A stretch of 64,000 nt of DNA from Bradysia coprophila. Its lineage: Eukaryota > Arthropoda > Insecta > Diptera > Sciaridae. The notes under the pieces are model-generated. The model saw only the letters and a list, made by a program, of their open reading frames with translations, made no database searches and had not been told where the DNA came from. This document shows, one piece after another, positions 12,361-21,482 of the stretch. Numbering within the stretch: the stretch's first letter is position 1; every line of letters starts with the position of its first letter. Position numbers and translations under genes: made by a program. Location of the stretch: positions 6,798,763 through 6,862,762 of the forward strand of contig NC_050737.1 in the NCBI RefSeq assembly GCF_014529535.1. Direction: 5' to 3'.

Positions 12361-12956
12361 TGTCACAAAACACTAAAAACATTACATTCGCGTACATACA
12401 ACAACTTGACACATTTGGGAAAGAATAAAGATAGGATCGAAAATGACATAAGCGGGAATGAAAATTGAGAGAAAATAGTAGGGGAGAATGTTGCTCTTTC
12501 GGTACTAAATTTGGTGAGTGAATGTGACGGTTTTGGTACTTCAGGAAGAAAAGAATATTAGCTTTCCGAATTGCTTATAATGCAGATTCTATATAAAATG
12601 ACACTCGAATATAAGAACCCGTAAAAAAGCTTGAATAATATAGCGATTTTGAAAAGAAATTCTGCAACAATTTGTACCAATTTGTAACAATATGCTGCAC
12701 CGTGATTTTTGTTTCAGCATTTAAATCCACAATTGGGATGAACTCCATTTTTAATAGTGCCATCTGATCTTTTCTTGAAATTAGTAATTAGATAAGACGA
12801 GTCTAACAAAAATCTATAATATTTCTTCTAAACTTTTCCAACGAAACAAGGCCGCATTTCAGTTTTTAGTGCCATGTCCCAACTCAATTTCAATTGTTGT
12901 GACGTTTTCGGTACAGCTGGGATAAAAAAAAACACAAATTTTATCATCTAATGTAT

Positions 12957-13697
12957 TTATTTGATTGTTTGGTTCAGAGTCATTTTGGAAAGGGCATCAC
13001 TAAAATTCTCTATTCTTTGTTCAACTTTACTACGAAATTGTTCAAATCCATTAGCTTTCTCTAATATTGTTTTATTAAGAGCTTTCACATTTTCTACTTC
13101 AGTTTTCCAATTTTCTCTTTCACTTTTCAAATTTTCTACTTCACTTTTCAAATTTTCTACTTGAGTTGACAACCCACTATTTGCAGCTTTGACATTTTCT
13201 AGGTCCTTTTTCATAGTTTTAATAACATTAGTTATTTCAAGGTTTTTATGTAGTAAATTTTGACAAAACATTTTCATTTTGACGTTTTGTTCGGATTGAT
13301 CAGCACTTGTTTTCAACAAATCACTGATGAATACAGCGCAACATGAATGCGAATCTATAAATGCCTTCACTGTAGTCATCGCTTCCTCCACTTTTTCCGA
13401 CTCGAAATCCGTAGATTCACTTGTGCACGAGATGTGTTCTTTCAAAGTGCTCGTAGCTTCCAACACTTCTTCAAAGCTGGGAACGATCAGCTGAAAATCA
13501 ATTGTTGATTTATTGCCAATGTTGTAATGCGCCAACGTATATTCATCCTGTAATATCTCGTTCGAAAAAGACAGTTTTTGATATTTCCTGTGAATTCCGG
13601 TTTTACTGGTGATATTATCCTTGACGTCTATTATTGTGAAGGACGATTCAACTTCCAGAGAGATGTTACAAGTTGACGTTTCTATGATGATTTCCAT
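12957..13697 (-). CDS. Ubiquitin-like domain plus coiled-coil protein
   Basis: A single exon of 246 residues. Residues 1-72 align with ubiquitin: MEIIIETSTCNISLEVESSF parallels the first strands and turn, DVKDNITSKTGI parallels the helix, and then come KLSFSNEILQDEYTLAHYNI and a final STIDFQLI strand. There is no Gly-Gly after the fold, so it is a built-in UBL domain, not a conjugated modifier. The C-terminal third is a coiled coil with repeated ENLKSEVENLKSERENWKTE heptads. The frame is open upstream to 13778, but a good acceptor (tttatttttag) sits one base before this ATG, so a 5'UTR intron is likely and this start is preferred. Family and partner unknown; UBL domains of this kind often dock to the proteasome or ubiquitin ligases. 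Confidence 0.75.
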   Translation of the reverse strand: MEIIIETSTCNISLEVESSFTIIDVKDNITSKTGIHRKYQKLSFSNEILQDEYTLAHYNIGNKSTIDFQLIVPSFEEVLEATSTLKEHISCTSESTDFESEKVEEAMTTVKAFIDSHSCCAVFISDLLKTSADQSEQNVKMKMFCQNLLHKNLEITNVIKTMKKDLENVKAANSGLSTQVENLKSEVENLKSERENWKTEVENVKALNKTILEKANGFEQFRSKVEQRIENFSDALSKMTLNQTIK

Positions 13698-13927
13698 TCT
13701 AAAAATAAAGCGAAACAGTAAGTATTGGGTCAATGCAGCTCCCAAGCAACCGCACACTCTGATAATGTCCGCTTGCAAATGCCATTATTTTAGAAGTGTA
13801 TGAAACAGTGTAATGAAATTTACAAGAGGACACTGGTCGATTTTTTGGTCTCTTAATTTTGTAAACAATATGCGTGCGATTGGTAGCTAGAGAGCAGCCT
13901 TGATTGAGTCAATTTTGCTTCTATTTT

Positions 13928-14282
13928 TAATCTACATACTAACCTCACTGCTTTGTATTGACAATATAAGGATGTACATACGATCTCTCAGCATCAGTGT
14001 TGCAAATAAATTGCCAATAATGTTAGAATCAAATTGTAAATTTATTTTAAATGGTTCAATGTTGCATCTAAAGACATAAAAACATCACAGATAACCACAC
14101 TAGAATGAATGTCAAAAAGTGCAATAATTTCAAAATGTATAGTAGAGTTACGCACGTGTGTCATAGATTGTAAGATGTAATAGATGTGACAAAAGCTGTT
14201 CCAGAAGAGGTTACAGAAATTTTGAAAAACGGAACGGAATAGGTGCTTTGCTTATACGACACAGAAATATAATTTAACCATT
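13928..14282 (-). repeat. Diverged copy of Tim17 5'-flank segment
   Basis: Matches 10889-11240 in the same orientation, clearly diverged by substitutions, so unlike the 6.4 kb duplication it is a genuine old copy. It lies about 230 bp upstream of the start of the ubiquitin-like gene, mirroring the position of the original copy upstream of Tim17. Confidence 0.8.
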
Positions 14283-14490
14283 TTCGTTTATAGTTGGCTA
14301 GGCGGGACTATACATCCAACTCTCTGAGCTGAAATTAGCAAAAATTTGGGCGTTTCGTACAGGGATTCCAGCAATGCACTGCCAGAAATTATTGTATTTT
14401 CGCCCCTTACATGAAGAGTTGCAGACTCTCTGTTGTGGACGGTTGATTTTAGATACTTTCTCTTGTCCCACTTCGTTCGGGCTATACAAC

Positions 14491-14524
14491 CACGACAGAG
14501 TAAAGTTTATTTTACTCTGCCGTG
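14491..14524. repeat. 34-bp palindrome of MITE ends
   Basis: Reads as two copies of the MITE terminus (cacgacagagtaaa and ttactctgccgtg) joined head to head with almost no interior. The same terminus bounds the elements at 16803-17007 and 44688-44882. Likely an internally deleted relic. Confidence 0.6.
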
Positions 14525-15525
14525 GGCTACAACGCACGAAATTGCCCAAAATCTACCGTTCACAACAGATACGTAAATAACTATTACGTGCAGAAAATAA
14601 AATGAACATATTCGACGTCTACATCAATTTGCCGACTGTTCCCTCAGATGTCATTCACGTTTCTGGGCATCTCAGATACGTATACGGATGTCATTAGGCT
14701 CATTCGCCGGGCCACACGTTCATTTTGAGATGAACTACAATTGAAATCAAACACGGATCTTCTCAAGCATCTGTAGATTCGAATACCCCATGAGAGATTT
14801 GTGTAATGAAGGCCCATGCTCGGTTGTGGCCTTCAGTGACTCCTTACCATCGTCGACGAAGTTTCGAAGAGGTAAAGTAAATTTATGAACCGTCACATGC
14901 GGCTATTCATCTGTTATCGATAACGACGACAAAAGTAATGACAAGCTCTGGGTAATGGTTCTTTTTATGTAGTAAAATGCATGTTTAAAAAAATTGAAGT
15001 ACAAGATTTGAAATCAACCGATTAAAATTACTTAGACCCGATAATAATACTGGTTATATACTTGCCGTCTGTAACAATTTTTAGACCTTTCACTGTTTAG
15101 TTTCAATATTCATTCAACCATGTGTCTATAACTTATTTCTGTCGTCAGCGGCATTTAAAGCTGAAGATGCCCTTTGTCATTTAAATGCTACTTGGGAAAC
15201 GTTAGGAATGATTGTTGAATATTAACCACTGTACGGATGGTAAGGGTAAATTGTGAGACCCCAATCCCCTAAAGCTTCCTACTTAGATGTGAATGATTTG
15301 AATGTAAGTACTACAAAAGACGTAGGTATATCAAAATGTGGTAGGCGTGGGACGACAATTAATAGTTGAAAATCGTTGTTGTCAACTGGTTGATTTCGTC
15401 AGACTAGTCTCAAGTTTGCTTTTTATGCGCCCAGCAAATTTACACAGAAAATAACCAAACCCTGACTAGATCCCGATCTACTGAAAACAATATTCCGTTG
15501 GTTGAAATTGCAACAATAAAAAAAA
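14525..15525. other. Intergenic with a dispersed repeat
   Basis: No gene seen. About 14916-15085 (ctgttatcgataacgacgac, then tagtaaaatgcatgtttaaa, then cttgccgtctgtaaca) is one of several dispersed copies; others are at about 21135-21262 and, inverted, 45100-45278. Confidence 0.5.
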
Positions 15526-16430
15526 ATGAAAAATACTGCTTACGCCTGCAATCTTGAAAATGAAATTATTCAGCTTCACGGCGAGATCGACGCATGTACT
15601 GTCCGTCATTATGCAGCGCAACATAACGGAAATCAACCAGCTAAAATTGAGCAAACCATGTTTCTCTCAACAACAAACGAAGACATTGAACCAGTCACGT
15701 TTGCCCACCCCATGCCGATCAAAAAGCGGAGGATTGTAAAAACAGTCGAAGAAACGAGTTACTGGAAAGCCAATGAAAGCATCTGTTACACACTCAGTCA
15801 CGCGGACATGATAAAAATTGAACAAAACAGCATTTTCGTTAAGGAAATTGTGGAACCGAAAACAAAAACGAAGAACCTTCGAAAAAAGAAATGCTCAAAA
15901 CGAAAAAATCATGAGGTGGCAAATGCATGGAATTGGGAGGATCTGTCCTTCCAACCCGAGATTGAACCGAAATATGACTACAACGATAAGCCAAATGACT
16001 ATGTGCAATTTTTGAATAATCCGATATGTGATCCAATGTTTTGCCAGTTCGACATCAGCAAGGACAAATCGATGTACAGCGTAGCAGCTCACTGTGAATA
16101 CGACGAATATGAGTAAGTACATTTACTGATCATTCAATGTGTTATCTTTGTGTGACGAAACAATATCAGTTGAGAATTTAAGTCAATGGTTTCAAGAAGT
16201 TTAAGCTAATAAGTTAAGATTTTCAGTCTTTCATACTATATCCTCCAACGTCTTATTGAGGTTAAACCTCTAGTCGACCCCAATAAGTTCCATCTTTGAT
16301 ATTTCCTCGCGCTGCGCCAGTTGCCCTTCCAGAAGAGGCGATATTACAGACTAATTTTAAATATTTCCGTTGCAGAGTAATAGTGGACGAAGGTTCGCGA
16401 AGTGACGATGCCAAATTTGCAGATGCTTGA
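15526..16430 (+). CDS. Unrecognised protein with basic nuclear-type signals
   Basis: Two exons, 15526-16112 and 16376-16430, with a GTAAGT donor and TTGCAG acceptor; they join in frame to give 213 residues. No family recognised. Visible features are basic clusters KKRRIVK (about residue 66) and LRKKKCSKRK (about residue 120) that could act as nuclear localisation signals, a central acidic-aromatic stretch (WNWEDLSFQPEIEPKYDYND), and an acidic C terminus (EYDEYE, then VDEGSRSDDA). No signal peptide or membrane segment. The start follows an A-rich leader and is the first ATG. It stands alone, with the MITE at 16803 downstream. A DNA- or chromatin-associated role would be a guess. Confidence 0.65.
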
Positions 16431-16802
16431 CACATTTATTTAAAATCGAAGGACGTATCATAATTTACATTGAAATTATCAAAGAAATATACTTACGGTG
16501 ACTGTATACGTGTTATATAACAACAAAACACAATCTTGAAATGTTACTGAATAATCGTGTGATAAAATGCCAAATACATTTGCCAAACATTTCAGTCTCA
16601 TTCCTTTCATTGGTACTCTTCAAGTGATACGAACGCCACAGCTGACGGAGTTTGTTACAAATGTAAAGGATTTTCAAGGATATCTCCAGAAATTCAGTAA
16701 TTTTAAAAATGCCGTGAAGTGTCGTTGTTACTCAGGGTTTCTCTTCGATTCTTTTAAGCTTAGTTTGATCTAGTTAAACATAAAATAAAAATTCATTTCC
16801 AT

Positions 16803-17007
16803 CACGGCAGAGTAAAAGTAAACCTGGCAGGAGCGGTTCATTATTGAAACGTCAAATGAGGGACCTAATACACTGTATGAAAATGAACTCAAATGAACAC
16901 TGACATAAGTTGAAAAATTTAATTCGCAAAAAACATAGGGCTACTAGATTATTCAGGTCCCAAGTCAAATAAGGGCTCCTGCCTTGGGCTACTTTTCCTC
17001 TGCCGTG
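16803..17007. mobile_element. 205-bp MITE, CACGGCAG termini, 7-bp TSD (copy A)
   Basis: The ends are imperfect inverted repeats of about 35 bp beginning CACGGCAGAGTAAAAGTA. Flanking direct repeats TTTCCAT occur at 16796-16802 and 17008-17014. The interior is noncoding. It matches 44688-44882 in reverse orientation across its whole length. The 7-bp duplication is unusual; P-like or Dada-like transposases are possible sources, but no superfamily can be assigned. Confidence 0.88.
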
Positions 17008-17306
17008 TTTCCATCCGTTGTGACATCAATGGATTGCCATTTTACGTAATTGCTTGGACACTCTTATTTCGACGAATGGATTGTGACCTTCAAGAGGAAG
17101 TACTCACTCGGCAAAGTAAAAATGTCAAAGCAAGGAAGCAATTTTGAATATCATTTATGTGGGAGGAAAAAATTTCTGAAGGTAATGTCCAGTTCAAGTT
17201 GGATTTGTCTTCGATCAGATCGACCAGTAACTGGTTTTGACCTGAACCTGACTTCGTGTATGCTATGACCAGAAACCTTGTCAGAAAACTGAATTGAGTT
17301 CCTGAA

Positions 17307-17430
17307 CACATGAACCTGAACTCAGTTCAAAGAACCTGACCTGAACTCAGTTCAAAGAACCTGACCTGAACTCAGCTCAAGGAAACCTGAGCTCTGTTCA
17401 AGGAAATCTGAGTTCAGTTCAAAGAAACCT
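17307..17430. repeat. 25-bp tandem repeats containing CTGAACTCAGTTCA
   Basis: About five units of a CTGACCTGAACTCAGTTCAAAGAAC-like 25-mer, the last two diverged. Each unit contains the near-palindrome TGAACTCAGTTCA, so the array can form a series of small hairpins. Confidence 0.75.
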
Positions 17431-17757
17431 GTCACCTTTAGACCTTTAGATGCTATCCACTCCCCCAAAATAGGTCAGATACAAAAGCGTTTGTTCTTGA
17501 AAAACAGTGGAAAGCAATTTGAATAAAATGTTTTGTGACTACGACGTTTTTTTACCTCCCGGTCCGGTTATTAATCCACATAAAATTAGTTGACGTTCTT
17601 GAGATGATTTAATTAATTAATTAATTAATAACAGTTCATCTCATTTTTCGTCTATTCGGCACGTTCAACCGTGCCAAATGATTCACAAAGATGTCGAAGT
17701 TATTTAAAAATGAAAAGAATTTTTATTTACTGTACAAAAAAAATGGAAATTTCCTTC

Positions 17758-19154
17758 TTATTTGTCCTTCTGTTTCTTTTTCTCCTCTTTCTTCGATTTC
17801 TTCACGCACAGTCTGAGGAACAAAAACAGAACAACCAAAATGCCAGTTGAAATCATTGCCAGGATCGATACCGGAAGCTCAGTTACGAATTTTTGCCAGG
17901 CTCCGCTTTTCAGAAAATCAACTGTCCAGTTAACCAATTCCTCGCTTTAAATTAATGAAAGATTTCAATTCACAAACAATTCCGATTCGATATGCTCGTT
18001 ATATACTTACAATGGTGATGATGGTACCGGAATTCTTTCGGCTCTAGCATTTTTGTAGAACTCCTGTGCAAATGACACGAACGACTCGATGTCAAAGTTT
18101 GGGATTTCATATCGGTAGAACTTTCCTTGACGGATGCTAATTGGAAAGAAAATTTTGTTGCAATCTGACGATGAGCTTTGAATGTTTCGCAATGAGTTCG
18201 AAAGTCTTTTTTGGAACACAAGCAGGGAACCTTGAGAAGCGAACTTTTTTTACAAAGGCAATTTTTCACTGTGATTGTGAAGCACTCTCACGATAGAATT
18301 CGACCTTTGGTTGTATTTGAAGGACTTTCCAACTCATTGGAATAATAACAAACAGATTGACAGCACTTATAACTTACAATATGAATTCCGGAGCCTTCAG
18401 AACGTTGAATCGTTTTCCAGTTTGAATTCCGACTGTGTCCTTATTGATTCGAGCAACATTCATTCTGCTCTTCAGTCTAGCTCCTACTGCTTCCCAAACC
18501 GCAGTCAAACGCTGACATTCGATGCATGTTTGAGAGTAGCTGTAACAAAATTTCATCAATCAGAATCGACAGTGGGATGCAAAATTTCGGAGGCTGTCTG
18601 TCACCCAAAGTGTTACTGTACTTACAACAACATAAACCAATCTCCAGTTGTTGAACCTGTTGAAGCCTGTGTCAAATGTTCGAAATTAACGTCAGACAAC
18701 TCTCGAACAACGGGACTCTGATTATCATTCAAATATTGGAAAATTGCATCTTCATGTATTGCACCACTGTACAACAGTGGCACACCATGTCTGAAAAACA
18801 CAACAGCTGGCTCTTTAGTCGGACTGTACAATTTGGTCATTTGACTGTTGGACGCTTTGACAGTGTGAGCATTTAGCGTTTCTCTTATATCGACCCTAAG
18901 TTTCAGTAGCTGGTCTTCATATTTATCACAGTCTTCACAGTTTCGTTTAGCTACGAAAAATTGAAAGAAACAGAAATTTCGATGAAAAAACTCATCAGGA
19001 GAAAGAAATGTATCTGACGGAACTTACAGAACAGAACGACAACATGTTCCTCCGTATTTTTAATCATTTGAACCAAATCGGCGTCGCTGACATCTTCTAA
19101 TCTATCACAGTTATATGTTTGAAACAAAAGGAAAACTAATAACAAGATCTTCAT
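17758..19154 (-). CDS. Double thioredoxin-fold type I membrane protein (PDI/TMX-like)
   Basis: Five exons: 19028-19154, 18626-18950, 18378-18539, 18011-18136, 17758-17944, each junction with GTAAGT-type donors and in-frame joins, giving 308 residues. A signal peptide ([16 protein letters not shown]) is followed by a thioredoxin-like domain with CEDC at residues 47-50, a second with CIEC at 156-159, a transmembrane segment at about 272-294, and a lysine-rich cytosolic tail ending KQKDK, which fits a KxKxx ER-retrieval signal. The fold signatures [18 protein letters not shown] and APEFI are typical of thioredoxin domains. Expected to be a disulfide-handling protein of the ER membrane. The dithiol motifs are not the CGHC of PDI. 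Exact orthologue not recognised. Confidence 0.85.
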
Positions 19155-21482
19155 CTTATAGCACCGAAGAGGGAATCACTAACCGGCTAAATAAACATTA
19201 AATTTTTTATAGAGCTCTGGTGACGTTGCTAGAACGACAAAAACAAAAATATGCACGCACGCCAACCATATGAAAGACACGTCTAGTACTAATGTTTTTA
19301 TCTCGGTAGCAGTTTTTTATATGAGCTCTATGTACTCGTAGTCAGTGGGTATTAATCTCCTACACATCGTAGATATGCTGACCATTGCGATCAATTTGAG
19401 AAAAACAAATTTTTTGTTTTTCCGTTCTCAAACACATTATTTCCATAGTTCGGACGGGATAAATGCAGAAATATGTCCGACTATGTTTTAATGGTTCTAT
19501 TGGTTTAAAAGAATTGGCTTAGTTGTTCATGACCAGAAGTTATGCCCTTAAGAGGCGCTGATGCTTTGCTGAAAAGCACACATTTGGACGATTTTTAAAT
19601 ACTGGATTTTTAGGTTTGATGATATCTGTCCATCAGAATCCTTTTACAAAAATGTACGACCGTAATAATGACCGCGAATGTGTTAGCTTTCAACAGAAAA
19701 TAGATTTGGTTGTAGCAGTACAGCAGCTCCGATAAAGCTAATTTTTAGCCCCGTACGAAGTACGAAGGGGCTTATAGGATTACGATGCCGTGTGTAATTG
19801 ATGGAATTCGAAGCAGACGGTAAGGGCAAAGTGTTTGCCTATGTTCATAGATGACGAATCCGCAATACAAATTTGGGCCGTCTGTCCGTCTGTCCGTCAC
19901 GTCGATATCTTGAGTAAATCAAATCCGATTTCAAAAAAAAAAATTTCCCTGAAAGATAGTCAAAATAGTGAGGCTAAGTTCGAAGATGGGCATATTCGGG
20001 TCGGCCCTTCGTGAGTTAGGGCCACCTAAGTGATTTAAGGTCTTTAAGGTTTTTAAAATCGGGTGTGTGGACCGTGAGTTAGGGCCTTAGAAGTGAAAAG
20101 CTACTAGGGCCCTATGTGTATTTTACATAGAACTCAAGTAAATTTCATTCGTTTTTCGTAATTTTTGTGTCATTTGGAAGGTAATCAAAGGCCGAATAGA
20201 ATGTTGTTGAAAAAAAAAAAAAATTGGGTCCTCGGACTAAGGCCGCTACTAGGGCCCTATGCGTATTTTACATACAACTCGAGTAAATTTCATCTGTTTT
20301 TCGTAATTTTTGTTCCATTTGAAAGATAATCAAAGGCCGAATAGAATGTTGTTGAAAAAAAAATTAAATTTGGGTCCTCGGACTAAGGCCTCTACTAGAG
20401 CCCTATGTGTATTTTACATATAACTCGAGCAAATTTCATCCGTTTTCCGTATTTTTTGTTTCATTTGGAAGGTAATCAAAGGCCGAATAGAATGTAGTTG
20501 AAAAAAAAAATTTGGATCCTCGGACTGAGGCCGATACTAGGCCCTATGTGTATTTATACTCAATAAATTAAAATTTTAGGGCTATTTGAAATTTTTGTTT
20601 TATTTGAAAGGAACGTCGTATGGGGCTTCGTAATTGCGCTATGCGCAATTTCTAAGATGTACACATTACATAATAATTTTACTTTAACTACTTTAACCGG
20701 CGCATAGGCTTAGATATACGGGTTTGTACGGGGCTCAGTCGCAGCAAACGTTCCGACTGTTCTGATGGCTCGTTATTTAAAGGTAACAGATTCGTGGTCG
20801 TTATTGCGGTAGTATGTTTCGGAAAGGATTCTGATGAAAAGATGTCATCAAAAATGAAATACAAGACACGCAAATGTAGGCTACAATTTTAGCTATATGT
20901 ACCGGTGCCTCTTAAAATGATTCACATATTTTGCTGCTTGTAAAATAACTTTTCCTGGTAATTTTAAAGGCCTAAAGATTTAAGATGCGCTTTCAGTGCA
21001 AAAAATTGAGATACCTTGTCAAAATATGATATTTGTTCTTATTTTTAAGAGAGACGAGCGGATTTGAGGTGTTTCCTTTCCAATACATAAAATTAGTCGT
21101 AAAAACGACGCTCAGACTAAATGAAACGCACAGTTTAACCTTTCACATATCGAAAACGACTACAAAAATATTGACAAGTTCTGGATAATATGGTCATTTA
21201 TATAGTAAAATGCATGTTAAAAAAATTGCTGTAATGATCATATGCTTGTCGTCTGCAACAGGTTAATTTACAAGTCATACGATTTCAAAATTCGAATGTA
21301 TATTGATGATTTTAAATCTTCCCGCCAAATTTTGCAATTATTTGACATTCAACATAATCTACTACAATAAATTCCGTATGCGAGCACATAACCACACCTT
21401 TGTGACATGCTTGATAGCTCCATAGTAAATATTGAATTGTTCATTCTTTGGCTATAAATCTAGTTGAATCAAATATTTACCG
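19155..21482. other. Intergenic with repeat element
   Basis: Apart from the element at 19745-20665, no gene is seen. About 21135-21262 is another copy of the dispersed repeat at 14916-15085 (caagttctggataat, tagtaaaatgcatgttaaaa, cttgtcgtctgcaaca). Confidence 0.5.
19745..20665. repeat. Repeat element with internal 144-bp tandem array
   Basis: Starts with the near-palindrome CCCCGTACGAAGTACGAAGG and ends near ATGGGGCTTCGTAATTGCGC. Internally 3.5 units of about 144 bp begin at 20102, 20246, 20390 and 20531 with CTACTAGGGCCCTATGTG and contain AAGGCCGAATAGAATGTTGT followed by a poly-A run. A short run of GTCTGTCC repeats is near 19880. No coding capacity. Probably a non-autonomous repeated element. 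Confidence 0.7.

Larger units (their letters stand above)
11241..12956. other. Intergenic between Tim17 and ubiquitin-like gene
   Basis: Apart from the hairpin and 22-bp repeats listed separately, no gene can be supported. Plus-strand frames around 11620-11931 are not preserved in copy 1. A 45-bp stretch near 11820 (cttcgtgatcaactcagag...) has a diverged match near 38777. Confidence 0.4.
6700..13112. repeat. Second copy of 6.4 kb direct duplication (mostly clean)
   Basis: Matches 1-6436 over its length. Golgin-45 and Tim17 read cleanly here with proper splice sites, so this copy should be used as the reference. A few blocks, for example 8857-9456, still look frameshifted, which suggests residual sequence error in this copy too. 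Confidence 0.9.
16431..17757. other. Intergenic with MITE and tandem repeat
   Basis: Contains the MITE at 16803-17007 and the 25-bp repeats at 17307-17430, listed separately. A 68-codon frame at 16567-16773 is unsupported. A short (taat)n run lies near 17613. Confidence 0.5.

Noticed and set aside
16567-16773. 68-codon plus-strand frame just after the orphan gene
   Set aside because: Lies in likely 3'UTR, no splice signals or recognisable motif.
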